Below are positions 34,569 through 44,384 of a DNA stretch of 50,225 bases, piece after piece (the stretch's first letter is position 1; each line of letters starts with the position of its first letter). A program made the translations under genes and the position numbers. The DNA is from an uncultured Mucilaginibacter sp. Lineage in GTDB: Bacteria; Bacteroidota; Bacteroidia; Sphingobacteriales; Sphingobacteriaceae. The notes under the pieces are model-generated. The model was not told the origin of the DNA. It saw only the letters and a program-made list of their open reading frames with translations, and made no database searches. The stretch spans positions 1 through 50,225 of the forward strand of contig CAIPDP010000012.1 in assembly GCA_903863845.1 (NCBI GenBank). The letters run 5' to 3'.

Positions 34569-35807
34569 TCACTCATTCACTCCAATCTCTCCTCGCTTCC
34601 AAACTTTAGCGGGTTTTAATTTACCCTGGTTGTATAATATTTCGCGATGATCCGCACAGGGATAGGCCTGCATATCTGCAAGTTTACCGGGTTCCAGTAA
34701 GCCTCGGTCATTCAAATTTAAAGCTTTTGCTGCGCGATAGCTAAGTGCGGCGAAAGTTTCGGCTGTACTCAATTTTTCGAAAGCACTTACTATTGCAGCC
34801 TGCGTTAACAGATCACCCATCGGTGCCGATCCGGGGTTCCAGTCGCTGGCTATAGCCATGCTAGCTCCTGCATCCAATAATTTTCGGGCAGGTGCAAAAC
34901 CAATACCCAGGCCCAGGGATGCGCCGGGGAGTACAACGGCGACTGTGTCCGATGCTGCCAATTGTTTAATTTCAATATCGGTACTCGCTTCCAGGTGATC
35001 GGCTGACAGGGCCCCCAATTCAACTGCAATCCGACTGCCACCTGTTGTAAACTGATCGGCATGAACCACAAGGTCGAAGCTCATTTGTTTAGCCGCACGC
35101 AGGTAGTTTGTAGCTTCTGTTGGGTTAAAAGCACTCTCTTCTATAAAAATATCAACTCTGCCGGACAGATTTTTAGCCTTAATTTTTGGCAGAACATCAA
35201 TAAGCAGGTATTCCAGGTAAGCCCGGGATGTGCCATCAAAGTCACGCGGTACGATATGCGCGCCAAGACAGGTGGGCACGAGGTCTGCTTTAGATATTGT
35301 CCCTGCTATTTTAATGGCATGTAGTTGTTTTAACTCCTGTTCCAGATTTAATCCGTAGCCACTTTTGATCTCGATGGTAGTAACTCCTTCCCGCAGGTGC
35401 TGGTTGGCGCGTTGTGTAATAAGCTCAGCAAGTTTGGTCTCCGTTGCCTTGCGTGTTTGGGTAACCGAATCCCAGATACCTCCACCGGCTCTAGCGATAT
35501 CCATGTAGCTTTTGCCGGATATTCGCAGGGCATAGTCTTTGGCACGCGAGCCGGCAAAACAAATGTGGGTATGGCAGTCTACAAAACCAGGTAGCAGTAC
35601 GTGGTCTCCGGAGATCCCGGCTATAATTGCTGAGGGATTTGCCTTTCTTAACATTTCAAAATTGCCAACATCGACAATGCGGCCATCTTTAGTCAATACA
35701 CCACCCTGGCTAATGATCAGCATCTGATCGTCAGTTATTGCTCCTTTGAATGGTAAGCCAGCCAAAGGCAGAATTTGGGTGAATGGACCGGTTAATATCT
35801 GAACCAT
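34569..35807 (-). CDS. hutI: imidazolonepropionase
   Basis: A 412-residue amidohydrolase that hydrolyses imidazolonepropionate to formiminoglutamate. The metal-binding motif FVDCHTHICFAGSR, the HADQFT strand, the SADHLE block and SDWNPGSAPMGDL are all in place. The length matches HutI (about 410). Between hutU (57 bp upstream) and ftcD (55 bp downstream). Confidence 0.97.
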   Translation of the reverse strand: MVQILTGPFTQILPLAGLPFKGAITDDQMLIISQGGVLTKDGRIVDVGNFEMLRKANPSAIIAGISGDHVLLPGFVDCHTHICFAGSRAKDYALRISGKSYMDIARAGGGIWDSVTQTRKATETKLAELITQRANQHLREGVTTIEIKSGYGLNLEQELKQLHAIKIAGTISKADLVPTCLGAHIVPRDFDGTSRAYLEYLLIDVLPKIKAKNLSGRVDIFIEESAFNPTEATNYLRAAKQMSFDLVVHADQFTTGGSRIAVELGALSADHLEASTDIEIKQLAASDTVAVVLPGASLGLGIGFAPARKLLDAGASMAIASDWNPGSAPMGDLLTQAAIVSAFEKLSTAETFAALSYRAAKALNLNDRGLLEPGKLADMQAYPCADHREILYNQGKLKPAKVWKRGEIGVNE

Positions 35808-35864
35808 GTTTCGTTGTATTGTAGTATTTCACTGGTGCCAGTTGTTTAAACTGGGCTTTGTGAT

Positions 35865-37535
35865 TTAAATTTTTAGACCAAATTTTTCAGCTGTTTCTTC
35901 TGCAATTTCATAACCTGCATCCATGTGTCTGAAAATACCCATCGCCGGGTCGTTATATAGAACACGATGCAGACAGTCAGCCGCCCGTTCAGTACCATCG
36001 GCTACCACTACCATGCCGGCATGTTGCGAATAGCCCATACCTACACCTCCTCCATGGTGGAATGATACCCAGGTTGCACCTCCGGAAGTATTCGACATGA
36101 GGTTAAGCAAGGTCCAGTCGGATACTGCATCCGAACCATCCTTCATCGATTCCGTCTCGCGGTTTGGCGATGCAACCGAACCGCAATCGAGGTGATCGCG
36201 ACCAATTACAATTGGTGCTTTTACCTTACCGGTGCGTACCAATTCATTGAATATCAAACCTGCCTTTTCGCGTTCGCCCATTCCAAGCCAGCAAATTCGT
36301 GCAGGTAGCCCCTGGAAAGCAATTTGTTTTTGTGCTTTCTCGAGCCAGTTGATCAGGTGTTTATTTTCGGGAAAAGCTTCGATCAGGGCGCGATCGGTTG
36401 TATAAATATCTTCGGGATCCCCGGATAGTGCTACCCAGCGGAAAGGTCCTTTTCCCTCGCAAAATAATGGACGGATATAAGCTGGCGTAAATCCTGGAAA
36501 ATCGAAAGCATTTGGTTCACCTCCTTGTCGTGCAAATTCGCGAATATTATTACCGTAGTCAAAAGTGATAGCGCCAAGTTTTTGCAGTTCAAGCATTAAT
36601 CCCACATGTCGCGCCATGCTTTTCAGTGAAAGCTCTTTGTATTTCGAAGGGTCACTTTTGCGTAAAGCAGCAGCGTGTTCTAAGCTTATTCCGTTGGGCA
36701 CATAACCGTTGATGGGGTCATGGGCCGATGTTTGGTCGGTAAGCACATCTGGTACAAAGCCGTCTTTGATCAGGTGTTCCAGCATATCTCCTGCATCACT
36801 GACCAGGCCGACCGATAATTCTTCGCCATTTTGCATGGCTTCCTTTACCCATGCAATGGCCTCCTCATAGGAGTAGGTCATCCGGTCAATATATTTGGTA
36901 TCAACACGTTTTTGTATGCGCGTGGCATCCACATCGGCACCTAAAAATACGGCACCGGCCATGGTTGCTGCAAGAGGCTGTGCTCCACCCATTCCTCCAA
37001 GACCGGCGCTTACAACAAGCTTGCCTTTCAGGTCGTTGTTAAAATGCTGGCGTCCGCATTCAACAAAGGTCTCGTAGGTGCCTTGCAGGATGCCCTGCGA
37101 GCCGATATAGATCCAACTACCGGCTGTCATCTGTCCGTACATCATTAGTCCACGGGAACGTAATTCGTTAAAATGTTCCCAGGTTGCCCAGGCAGGTACC
37201 AGGTTACTGTTTGCCAGTAATACCCTTGGTGCCTGAGGGTGACTGCGGATAATGCCTACTGGTTTGCCAGACTGTACCAACAGCGAATGATCTTCATCCA
37301 GTTCCAATAGCAGCTCGATGATTTTGCGCAAAGCTGCAGGGTTGCGGGCCGCTTGCCCGATACCACCATATACCACAAGTTCAGCCGGATTTTCGGCAAC
37401 TTCGTCGTCAAGGTTATTGAGTAACATACGTAAAGGGGCCTCGGTGGGCCAGCTTTTGGCATGTAATTGGGTGCCGCGTGGTGCCCTGTAAATAGGGTGG
37501 GCAGCGTAAGTTTTAATAAATTCCGAACTCGTCAT
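35865..37535 (-). CDS. hutU: urocanate hydratase
   Basis: A 556-residue NAD+-dependent enzyme that hydrates urocanate to imidazolonepropionate. Signatures include [35 protein letters not shown] and [20 protein letters not shown], the last containing the conserved catalytic-region Cys. Length as expected. Its start lies inside the end of hutH (23-bp overlap), indicating translational coupling. Confidence 0.98.
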   Translation of the reverse strand: MTSSEFIKTYAAHPIYRAPRGTQLHAKSWPTEAPLRMLLNNLDDEVAENPAELVVYGGIGQAARNPAALRKIIELLLELDEDHSLLVQSGKPVGIIRSHPQAPRVLLANSNLVPAWATWEHFNELRSRGLMMYGQMTAGSWIYIGSQGILQGTYETFVECGRQHFNNDLKGKLVVSAGLGGMGGAQPLAATMAGAVFLGADVDATRIQKRVDTKYIDRMTYSYEEAIAWVKEAMQNGEELSVGLVSDAGDMLEHLIKDGFVPDVLTDQTSAHDPINGYVPNGISLEHAAALRKSDPSKYKELSLKSMARHVGLMLELQKLGAITFDYGNNIREFARQGGEPNAFDFPGFTPAYIRPLFCEGKGPFRWVALSGDPEDIYTTDRALIEAFPENKHLINWLEKAQKQIAFQGLPARICWLGMGEREKAGLIFNELVRTGKVKAPIVIGRDHLDCGSVASPNRETESMKDGSDAVSDWTLLNLMSNTSGGATWVSFHHGGGVGMGYSQHAGMVVVADGTERAADCLHRVLYNDPAMGIFRHMDAGYEIAEETAEKFGLKI

Positions 37536-39075
37536 TATTATCCAGTTTAATATTGTTTTTGATGGCCGCTTCTTCGGCTATTTGCAATAATTCACCATCT
37601 TTTACCAATTGATGCAAGGCTTTGATATCGTCGGCAAATAGCCTGTCTTCTTTAATAAATGGCACGTATTGTCTAATGTAGTTATGACAGGCCTCCAATA
37701 TCGGTGTCGATTTTAATGGACGTCTGAAATCCATCGCTTGTGTCGCATATAGCAACTCGATGGCTTGTATATATTCAAGGTTATCTAATACCTGGTGCAA
37801 CTTACGCCCGCTGATGGAGCCCATCGATACGTGATCTTCCTGCCCCAGTGAAGTTGGAACACTATCAGCACTGGCAGGGAAACATAATGTTTTATTTTCA
37901 GTCACCAAAGCGGCGGTAGTATATTGAGGTATCATCAGGCCAGAATTTAGTCCGGCGTGTTCAGTAAGTAATTTTGGTAAGCCATAGCGACCCTCGCTCA
38001 TCAGGTAACAGCGGCGGTCGGCTATATTGCCTAATTCAGCAGCTGCAACGGTAGCATAATCGAGCGGGATGGCGAGAGGTTGTCCATGAAAATTACCTCC
38101 ACTGATGGTGTCGTCAGCATCAAAAATAATAGGGTTGTCGGTTACTGAATTTAGCTCGATCTCGGTCATTTCCTTCAGGTGCAACCAGGCATTTCGCGAA
38201 GCACCATGTACCTGGGGCATGCAGCGCAGCGAATAAGGGTCCTGCACCCTGTCGCAATCCAGGTGCGAATTCAATATTTCCGAATTGTTGAGCAATTGGT
38301 ACAAGCGATTAGCCACTAACTGACTTCCCTTGTAAGGCCTAATCCGGTGCAACCTTGGGTCAAATGGTCGGGCCGAACCCATCAATCCTTCCAATGACAT
38401 GGCCCCGGCCAGATCAGCGAGCTGCAAGGCTTTGTTCATGCGTTCTACAGCTTTCACCGCGAACGAAAGAATAAATTGGGTACCGTTAATCAGTGCCAGT
38501 CCTTCTTTGGGCCCCAGCTTAATTGGCTTTAGTTTATGCGTCTTCAGCATTTCCGCTGCGGATATTGTTTTGCTATTCTCTTCCACCTCGCCTAAACCTA
38601 TCAGCGGTAAAAACAGATGCGCCAGCGGGGCCAGGTCGCCTGATGCACCAACCGAACCTTTCTCGGGTACTACCGGGATGATATCATGATCGATATGCCA
38701 GATGATGCGCTCCAATGTAGCCAGTGGGATACCCGAATAACCTTGGGCCAGTGCATGGACCTTGGTAATGAGCATCAGTTTGGCGATCTCTTTTGGGATA
38801 GGTTTACCTACGCCTACGCTATGGCTTTTTAATAAATTTTCCTGAAGCGTACTGGTGTCCGATTCAGATATATGCGTATCGCAAAGTGGTCCGAATCCGG
38901 TATTGATACCGTAAACGGGGATCTCATGTGCGACAATGTCTTTTACAGCCTGCCATGAGGAAATAATTCCGGTTTTCGCGTTTTCGCTGATCGTACCTTT
39001 AATTTTACCTGCTGCGATATCGAGGCAGAGGCCGATAGAAAGGTAGTCAGTTCCGTAGTTAAAGGTTTTGCTCAT
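37513..39075 (-). CDS. hutH: histidine ammonia-lyase
   Basis: A 520-residue MIO-dependent lyase that converts L-histidine to urocanate and ammonia. The autocatalytic Ala-Ser-Gly triad is A144-S145-G146 in [15 protein letters not shown]. The active-site [10 protein letters not shown] and the [12 protein letters not shown] region are also conserved. It overlaps marR by 17 bp and hutU by 23 bp. Confidence 0.97.
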   Translation of the reverse strand: MSKTFNYGTDYLSIGLCLDIAAGKIKGTISENAKTGIISSWQAVKDIVAHEIPVYGINTGFGPLCDTHISESDTSTLQENLLKSHSVGVGKPIPKEIAKLMLITKVHALAQGYSGIPLATLERIIWHIDHDIIPVVPEKGSVGASGDLAPLAHLFLPLIGLGEVEENSKTISAAEMLKTHKLKPIKLGPKEGLALINGTQFILSFAVKAVERMNKALQLADLAGAMSLEGLMGSARPFDPRLHRIRPYKGSQLVANRLYQLLNNSEILNSHLDCDRVQDPYSLRCMPQVHGASRNAWLHLKEMTEIELNSVTDNPIIFDADDTISGGNFHGQPLAIPLDYATVAAAELGNIADRRCYLMSEGRYGLPKLLTEHAGLNSGLMIPQYTTAALVTENKTLCFPASADSVPTSLGQEDHVSMGSISGRKLHQVLDNLEYIQAIELLYATQAMDFRRPLKSTPILEACHNYIRQYVPFIKEDRLFADDIKALHQLVKDGELLQIAEEAAIKNNIKLDNNDEFGIY

Positions 39076-39565
39076 ATTTCGCCTCCTCTAATTTTTCGCT
39101 GATTTTTTCCGAAAGGCTTAATGCTCTGAAAGATTTCTCCACTGCCGTAATTGCTGCCAGCAGATGCTCGCTTTCAGTGTCGCTATGAACGAGGTCTTCC
39201 ATGGTTTGCCTGATTGCTTCCCAAACTGGCATGATCTGTTCCAGCAAAGCACGTCCTGATTTGGTTAATTGCACCAATTGTAACCGGCCATCGGTGCTGC
39301 TGGTGGTTGTCTTCAATAATTTTTTGTTCTTTAAGTTGGTAACCAGTTGACTTGCAGCTGGATGCGAAACACCTGTAGTGTCGCTCAACTCTTTGATAGA
39401 AATAGACTCGTTTTTTGACAGCAGGTAAAAAACAGGGAACCAACTGGCATCAAATGGAATGCCTGCAGATTGGTAAGTTTTGTTGATCTCGGATAAAAAT
39501 GCCTCGCTCAGGCGGCGCATTCGGCTACCCAAAACCAGGTAGCCCAGCTCCTCATAAAAATTCAT
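39059..39565 (-). CDS. MarR family transcriptional regulator of the hut operon
   Basis: A 168-residue winged-helix regulator: helix-turn-helix at about residues 50-75 (SIKELSDTTGVSHPAASQLV), wing with the DGRLQLVQLTKSG motif at about 90-105, and dimerisation helices at both ends. It is the first gene of the hut operon and overlaps hutH, so it probably senses urocanate or histidine and represses the operon, although no direct evidence for the ligand is in the sequence. An inverted repeat in its own promoter is the likely binding site. Confidence 0.9.
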   Translation of the reverse strand: MNFYEELGYLVLGSRMRRLSEAFLSEINKTYQSAGIPFDASWFPVFYLLSKNESISIKELSDTTGVSHPAASQLVTNLKNKKLLKTTTSSTDGRLQLVQLTKSGRALLEQIMPVWEAIRQTMEDLVHSDTESEHLLAAITAVEKSFRALSLSEKISEKLEEAKYEQNL

Positions 39566-39568
39566 GAT

Positions 39569-39603
39569 GCAATTTATATAAGTGCTTATACAATTGCAAA
39601 TTT
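39569..39603 (-). promoter_or_regulatory. putative hut operon promoter
   Basis: On the minus strand a TTTG is followed by about 20 bp and TAAATTGC, close to the TTTG-n19-21-TANNTTTG Bacteroidota pattern, ending near the marR start. The spacer contains the TATAAG/CTTATA inverted repeat. Confidence 0.45.
39577..39590. promoter_or_regulatory. putative MarR operator TATAAG-TG-CTTATA
   Basis: A 6-2-6 inverted repeat 12 bp upstream of the marR ATG. It lies between the proposed -33 and -7 elements, so bound repressor would block polymerase. Autoregulation and hut operon control are the simplest reading. Confidence 0.6.
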
Positions 39604-39641
39604 TATATGGAAAAATGTTTTATTATCGGAGTGTTGCTTGC

Positions 39642-40145
39642 TTAATTAACAACAATTGAAGCCAAAAGATCGTCTTTCCCTTTTGGGCTTTGATTTTCAG
39701 GTACCAAAGCTGTTATGCTGTATAAATTGCTGCCGATGATAAAAAGTAACATATACACTTTCGCATTGGTACGGGTATAGGTGCCTTCAAGGGTATAACT
39801 GGTGTGGTTATGCCATATGCCTAATTTTACATCGCCCATCGCAAAGCCGGGCATCGCACCAACCAGGTTATCTCTGAAAACCTTAATATACTCGGGGGTT
39901 GTTGCGATGGAGGCCAGCTTGGCAGAATCTGTACCATCTGTTTTTATCAGGTCAACAAGCCCAACTACATAGGCCAGGTGATTGCTATCCGTAGCCATTA
40001 CATTAGTTGCATCGATCTGCTGGGGCTGTGAAGGCAACATTAGCGAGACACGGTTATCGATCTTGTAATTGATCGGGCTATTCTGACCGAAGGCTATACT
40101 TGCGGTAAGGATGCATGCAATTAGCAGCAGGCAGGATTTTTTCAT
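39642..40145 (-). CDS. secreted protein of unknown function
   Basis: A 167-residue protein with a signal peptide (KSCLLLIACILTASIAFGQ). The mature region (NRVSLMLPSQPQQIDATNV) has the look of a single mixed alpha/beta domain with no catalytic motif that I recognise. Start taken at ATG 40145. A TACATTTG (40177-40170 on the minus strand) 25 bp upstream is a good -7 element. Confidence 0.7.
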   Translation of the reverse strand: MKKSCLLLIACILTASIAFGQNSPINYKIDNRVSLMLPSQPQQIDATNVMATDSNHLAYVVGLVDLIKTDGTDSAKLASIATTPEYIKVFRDNLVGAMPGFAMGDVKLGIWHNHTSYTLEGTYTRTNAKVYMLLFIIGSNLYSITALVPENQSPKGKDDLLASIVVN

Positions 40146-40169
40146 GGTTTGATGTGTAAAGCGGTTTAC

Positions 40170-40177
40170 CAAATGTA
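40170..40177 (-). promoter_or_regulatory. -7 element TACATTTG
   Basis: Exact match to TANNTTTG, 25 bp upstream of the ATG at 40145. The -33 half is not obvious. Confidence 0.45.
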
Positions 40178-40250
40178 GGGAATTAAAATGGGAAATTTTG
40201 ATTGATAAATTGGGTTATTAAGAGACCTTATTGGGTTTACAAACTCTATT

Positions 40251-41228
40251 TCAAACCTCCCCCTCAAACCGTAACCCCATCTGTTTCCTCGCCTCATCCA
40301 GCATGCCCATCATTCCCCTTGAAAGATCGTGCGTAATGATAGGACTTTCAGTTTGCCCGTTTCGTATAAGCTCACAAAAATGCGAGAGCTCGTAATTGAG
40401 GCCTCCTGCGGTGTATGGTTCATCGAGTTCGACAATTCGTCCATCCAAATAGTTGATGGTTGCCTTGGCAGGGTTCCACCAATTTTGATGAATAGTGATA
40501 TAACCTGATGGTCCGGATATCAATGCGTCTCCTTTCCCATGCAGGTCGAAACCACAATAGAGTTGGGCATAACCATTATCATGCAGGGTTTGAAAGATAG
40601 AAAACATATCCACCTCCTTGCCGCTGAATCGCCCCATTGCTTGCAGGTTAGTCATCGGCCCCAGCCAATCTAAAGCGAGGAATGCCTCGTACGGAGCGAT
40701 CTGCATAATGGCCCCACCTGCTAACTGATAACTAAAATTAGGATGATCGTGCGACAGATCGGCTACGGCTGAACCTGCCCTGACATAACCGGCAGCACCT
40801 ATCGGGTCAGTTTTTAAATGGGCTTTTAGCTTTTGGTATAAGGGGTAGAAGGGTGGTTTCATACCCTCCATAAATAGTAAATAATTTGCTTTCGATAAGG
40901 CTAAAACGTCGTCCAGTTGCGCGAGGTTTACAGTAGCTGGTTTTTCACATAGCACATGCTTGCCAGCCCTTAGTGCAGCAATGCTGTAATGGGCATGGCT
41001 GTCTGGCAATGTTGCAATATAAACCGCGTCAACATCACTTTGCAGTAATTCGTCGAGGCTTGAACAGGCTTTACCGCCATATTTGCCAATGAATTCTGCG
41101 ACGCTTTCTGCCCGGCGTGACCAGGCTGCGGTAAGCTCTGCACCGTCGACAACTGCCAGCCCCTGCATGAAGCGGTGACTGATTCGGCCACAGCCGATGA
41201 GACCTATTTTTAGTTGTTTATTGTCCAT
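40251..41228 (-). CDS. Gfo/Idh/MocA family oxidoreductase
   Basis: A 325-residue NAD(P)-dependent dehydrogenase. The Rossmann motif GLIGCGRISHRF is at the N-terminus, then AVYIATLPDSHAHYSIAAL and the characteristic AGKHVLCEKPATVN with the catalytic Lys. The C-terminal domain ends normally. It acts on a sugar or cyclitol, unidentified. Start at ATG 41228 (MDNKQLKIGLIGCG); the longer frame runs into a repeat. Confidence 0.92.
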   Translation of the reverse strand: MDNKQLKIGLIGCGRISHRFMQGLAVVDGAELTAAWSRRAESVAEFIGKYGGKACSSLDELLQSDVDAVYIATLPDSHAHYSIAALRAGKHVLCEKPATVNLAQLDDVLALSKANYLLFMEGMKPPFYPLYQKLKAHLKTDPIGAAGYVRAGSAVADLSHDHPNFSYQLAGGAIMQIAPYEAFLALDWLGPMTNLQAMGRFSGKEVDMFSIFQTLHDNGYAQLYCGFDLHGKGDALISGPSGYITIHQNWWNPAKATINYLDGRIVELDEPYTAGGLNYELSHFCELIRNGQTESPIITHDLSRGMMGMLDEARKQMGLRFEGEV

Positions 41229-41297
41229 AGTCGATCGACCATAGTAATTTTCGTAATTAATAATCACCATGGACCATCGACCATGGGCTATCGGCTA
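41222..41297. repeat. CCATAGTCGATCGACCATAG-type intergenic repeats
   Basis: Short direct and inverted copies (CATAGTCGATCGACCATAG and CCATGGACCATCGACCATGG) fill the gap between two minus-strand genes. The second is a 6-bp inverted pair CCATGG...CCATGG. Typical dispersed intergenic repeat of this genome. Confidence 0.65.
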
Positions 41298-41299
41298 AC

Positions 41300-42367
41300 C
41301 TACTGGTACTGTATATAAATAGGGGACGGCTTATTCTTTAGCACTTCCTGTGGCGTCAACATGTGATGCGGTGCTTTCTTCAGGTCGTTTTTATAGAATA
41401 ATTTAAAGCCGGTAAACTGTACGGGTTCGTTGTGGATAAAATAGCGCCATGTGCCTTCTTTCAGATCTGGCTCGCCCCATCCGTCCATATTCATTACCAA
41501 TTGAACTTCGGGGTGCAGTTTGATGCTCTTATAGTTAGTCAGCATTTTTTTGGTAAAGCGGTGCACGATGAGGATCTTGGGAGGCAGGTGGTGCTTGTGT
41601 ACCACGTCGGCCAGGAATGCCGATACATAATTAACATCCGTAGCATCATAGGTACCGATCTTCTTGCCGGGATGGGTTCCATCTTTCATCGAAAATTCCG
41701 GGTCCATACCAAAATGAACTTGTGGCATTTCAAGGTATTTTTCTAACAAAGGCAGTTCGGCACGAATATTACTTAAAGCAACCTGCACGTCAAGGAAGAC
41801 AATGGCATGCGATCTTTTAGCTAATGATAAAACAGTATCGATCTGTTTGAATGGCATGCGGTAACGGAATTTTCCATCCTTACCGGGATCGCCCTGCGCA
41901 ACAACTGCAATATAATGGAGGGCGGGTTGCACCGGAGTTGTCGGGTCGGCTTTTTCCCAATTTTTAACTTCGCCTTTCAATTTGGCAAGCATTTCTTTTG
42001 GGGGTAATTCCCCCAAAATACCCATACGTTTTGAATATAAATTCCCGTAATAGGCTACAACCCGTTTATAGGGCAATATAGCACCGGCAAGTGGGTATGG
42101 TGTATTTTTTACTGGCCAAAGTCCGGTAGTATCACCGTGCGACAGTTTCTTCATTAACGAATCATACTGTTTATGGTCGATAGGCTGGTAGCTTACCGGG
42201 GCCGCTGCAACGGTGTCTTCGGCTGTTTTAGCACCGGAATCTGATGCAGGTTTGGCGGCGATTGTTTTAGCAGGTTTTGAAGAATTGTTGTTGCTTCCAC
42301 AGCTATTAAAAAAAGTTAGCGAAGCTACAATTAAAAGCGAGTTTAATGCGATTTGTTTTAATTTCAT
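41300..42367 (-). CDS. large lipoprotein of unknown function
   Basis: A 355-residue lipoprotein: signal peptide with lipobox (LIVASLTFFNSC, Cys about residue 22), a low-complexity Ala/Lys/Pro linker (about 25-65), then a domain that opens with RVVAYYGNLYSKRMGILGEL and continues with alternating strand/helix segments (HAIVFLDVQVALSNIRAELP, VHFGMDPEFSM, KILIVHRFTKKML). This suggests a TIM-barrel of glycosidase or hydrolase type, but I cannot name a family. The start is ATG 42367; ATG 42385 is also possible. The longer frame to 42577 overlaps the methyltransferase gene and is not credible. Confidence 0.75.
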   Translation of the reverse strand: MKLKQIALNSLLIVASLTFFNSCGSNNNSSKPAKTIAAKPASDSGAKTAEDTVAAAPVSYQPIDHKQYDSLMKKLSHGDTTGLWPVKNTPYPLAGAILPYKRVVAYYGNLYSKRMGILGELPPKEMLAKLKGEVKNWEKADPTTPVQPALHYIAVVAQGDPGKDGKFRYRMPFKQIDTVLSLAKRSHAIVFLDVQVALSNIRAELPLLEKYLEMPQVHFGMDPEFSMKDGTHPGKKIGTYDATDVNYVSAFLADVVHKHHLPPKILIVHRFTKKMLTNYKSIKLHPEVQLVMNMDGWGEPDLKEGTWRYFIHNEPVQFTGFKLFYKNDLKKAPHHMLTPQEVLKNKPSPIYIQYQ

Positions 42368-42500
42368 TCGGTTTGATTTCTTCATTAAAGGAGAGCTGCA
42401 AAATAACACCAATTCCCCTGTCAGTATGCTGAAAGTTATCAACAGTAGGTTGAGCAAATTTATCCGTCTGCCACATCTTGTCAGGTAGCTAACCCGAAAG

Positions 42501-43382
42501 TTACACCTTATAAAACTTACCAAATACCCCCAATGGCAATTTAACGCCGGAGGTAGCCTGTAAATAAAGTTCGCCAATCTCGAGATTTTGATGGGCAGGG
42601 TAGGCGGTTTTTAGCAGATTTTCGACGATGACCGACGAGAAGCCAAGCGAGTAAGCATTCAGGATAAGGAAATGTTCAGTTGGTTCGAGCAGTTGAACTA
42701 CTTCCTGTAGCAGCTCGTTGATCTGGTCTTCCAGCTTCCATTTTTCGCCGTTTGGACCATGACCGTAGGCGGGCGGATCGAGGATGATACCATTGTATTT
42801 TTTGCCGCGTTTCACCTCGCGCTTTACAAATTTAAGCGCATCTTCCACCACCCAGCGAATGTTTTGCAATCCTGAAAGATCCTGGTTCTCGCTGGCCCAG
42901 GTTACTACCTGCTTGATCGAGTCGACATGCGTTGTATCCGCACCTGCTGCCTGTGCTGCAAGCGATGCGCCTCCGGTATATGCAAAAAGATTAAGGACCT
43001 TTGGTTGCGGCGTTTTGAATTTTTTGATGATCTGTGACGAATAATCCCAATTGACCGCCTGCTCGGGGAAAATTCCGACATGCTTAAAGGACGTTAACGC
43101 CAATCGGAATTTAATTGCGATCTCCGGGTTTTTGTACTCAATATGCCAACGGTCGGGCAGGTTATTGTTCTTTTTGACCCATTCACCTGAAGTGGCTGAC
43201 CGTCCTTTGAACCGGATATGATGTAATTTTTGCCATTCAGATTGAATCAACTGCTTTGCCCATACTGCTTGCGGTTCGGGCCGGATGAGAATTAAATCAC
43301 CAAATCGCTCCAATTTTTCAAAGTCCCCGCAATCTATCAGTTCGTAGTCTTTCCAGTGTTTAGCAGTAAGGAGTTGGATCAT
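42501..43382 (-). CDS. class I SAM-dependent rRNA methyltransferase (RlmI-like)
   Basis: A 293-residue methyltransferase. SAM-binding motif I is VLNLFAYTGGASLAAQAAG and the catalytic-type motif IV is ILDPPAYGHGP. These match the RlmI/RlmL-C-like group (m5C or m2G on 23S rRNA), but it is shorter than E. coli RlmI and shows no N-terminal PUA domain, so the target base is uncertain. Cytoplasmic. Confidence 0.9.
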   Translation of the reverse strand: MIQLLTAKHWKDYELIDCGDFEKLERFGDLILIRPEPQAVWAKQLIQSEWQKLHHIRFKGRSATSGEWVKKNNNLPDRWHIEYKNPEIAIKFRLALTSFKHVGIFPEQAVNWDYSSQIIKKFKTPQPKVLNLFAYTGGASLAAQAAGADTTHVDSIKQVVTWASENQDLSGLQNIRWVVEDALKFVKREVKRGKKYNGIILDPPAYGHGPNGEKWKLEDQINELLQEVVQLLEPTEHFLILNAYSLGFSSVIVENLLKTAYPAHQNLEIGELYLQATSGVKLPLGVFGKFYKV

Positions 43383-43515
43383 TGGTTAGCTGGTGATTAG
43401 TTAATTAGTGATTGGTTAACTGGTGATTGGTTAATTAGTGATTAGTTAATTAGTGATTGGTTAACTGGTGATTGGTTAATTAGTGATTAGTTAATTAGTG
43501 ATTGGTTGATTAAGC
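43381..43515. repeat. 15-bp tandem repeat with 45-bp higher-order unit
   Basis: Nine adjoining 15-bp units of the form ATTRGTTAAYTRGTG, the first and last diverged. Three subtypes follow in the fixed order ATTGGTTAACTGGTG, ATTGGTTAATTAGTG, ATTAGTTAATTAGTG, repeated twice (43411-43500), so the array grew partly by 45-bp steps. Related copies occur at 46984-47040 and, reversed, at 47090-47165. Confidence 0.92.
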
Positions 43516-43631
43516 AGCAAATATAAATAAATCCAAACCTAAAAATTCTGATACCAAACAGCCGATGCCCTTTACCAATTCAACCACCCCTAAAAATCCT
43601 GATACCTGATAACGGATACCCGATTAACCAA

Positions 43632-44384
43632 TCACAACTTCTCCCTCGCCGCTTTCATAAAAGGGCTTGCAAATACAAATTCATTTAATTGCTGGTTATC
43701 GGTATGGGTAATTTCCTTGTTAGAACCTTCCCACCATTTTTGACCATCGTGCAGGAATATGATATGATCGCCTATGCCCATCACCGAGTTCATGTCATGG
43801 GTAACAACGACTGTTGTTGTGTTGTATTCCTGAGTCAGATCACTGATCAGATGATCGATCAAAATGGAGGTCAGTGGGTCGAGGCCGGAATTGGGTTCGT
43901 CAACAAACAAATATTTAGGCTGCATCGAAATGGCGCGGGCAATGCCTACACGCTTTTTCATACCACCTGATAATTCCGAGGGATGAAGTTTGCCTTTGCC
44001 TTCCAGATTTACTCTTTTCAGACAAAAATTAGCCCGGTCCTGTTTTTCGCTTTTGCTCATATCCGTAAATAGGTTCAGCGGAAACATGATATTCTCTTCC
44101 ACACTCATTGAGTCGAAAAGAGCAGAGTTTTGAAACAGCATACCGATCTCTTTGCGAATGGGAACCCTTTCGCGAAAGTGCATATTGGTGAAGTTCTCGC
44201 CATCAAAAAAAACATCTCCTTTGGTAGGTTCATGTAACCCAACAATGCATTTTAGCAAAGTAGTTTTCCCTGATCCAGAACCACCAATGATGAGGTTGTT
44301 TTTGCCCGGCTTAAATTCGGCGCTGATTCCTTTAAGTACCTCATTTTCGCCAAAAGTTTTAACAATGTCTTTCGTTTCGATCAT
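43632..44384 (-). CDS. mlaF: ABC transporter ATP-binding protein (MlaF-like)
   Basis: A 250-residue ATPase: Walker A GGSGSGKTTLLK, signature LSGGMKKRVGIARA, Walker B KYLFVDEPNSGLDP, H-loop VVTHDM. The sequence is of the MlaF/Ttg2A group, which powers retrograde or anterograde phospholipid movement between the membranes. Start at ATG 44384, giving a 4-bp overlap (ATGA type) with mlaE. The predicted longer frame lies inside mlaE. Confidence 0.93.
   Translation of the reverse strand: MIETKDIVKTFGENEVLKGISAEFKPGKNNLIIGGSGSGKTTLLKCIVGLHEPTKGDVFFDGENFTNMHFRERVPIRKEIGMLFQNSALFDSMSVEENIMFPLNLFTDMSKSEKQDRANFCLKRVNLEGKGKLHPSELSGGMKKRVGIARAISMQPKYLFVDEPNSGLDPLTSILIDHLISDLTQEYNTTTVVVTHDMNSVMGIGDHIIFLHDGQKWWEGSNKEITHTDNQQLNEFVFASPFMKAAREKL

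Noticed and set aside
37513-37535. hutH/hutU overlap as a frameshift
   Set aside because: Both proteins have normal complete ends and lengths; a 23-bp overlap is ordinary translational coupling.
42368-42577. N-terminal extension of the lipoprotein frame to 42577
   Set aside because: Overlaps the rRNA methyltransferase gene and precedes a perfect lipoprotein signal at 42367.
43381-43515. CRISPR-like array
   Set aside because: Units are directly adjacent with no spacers and no cas genes are near; it is a plain tandem repeat.
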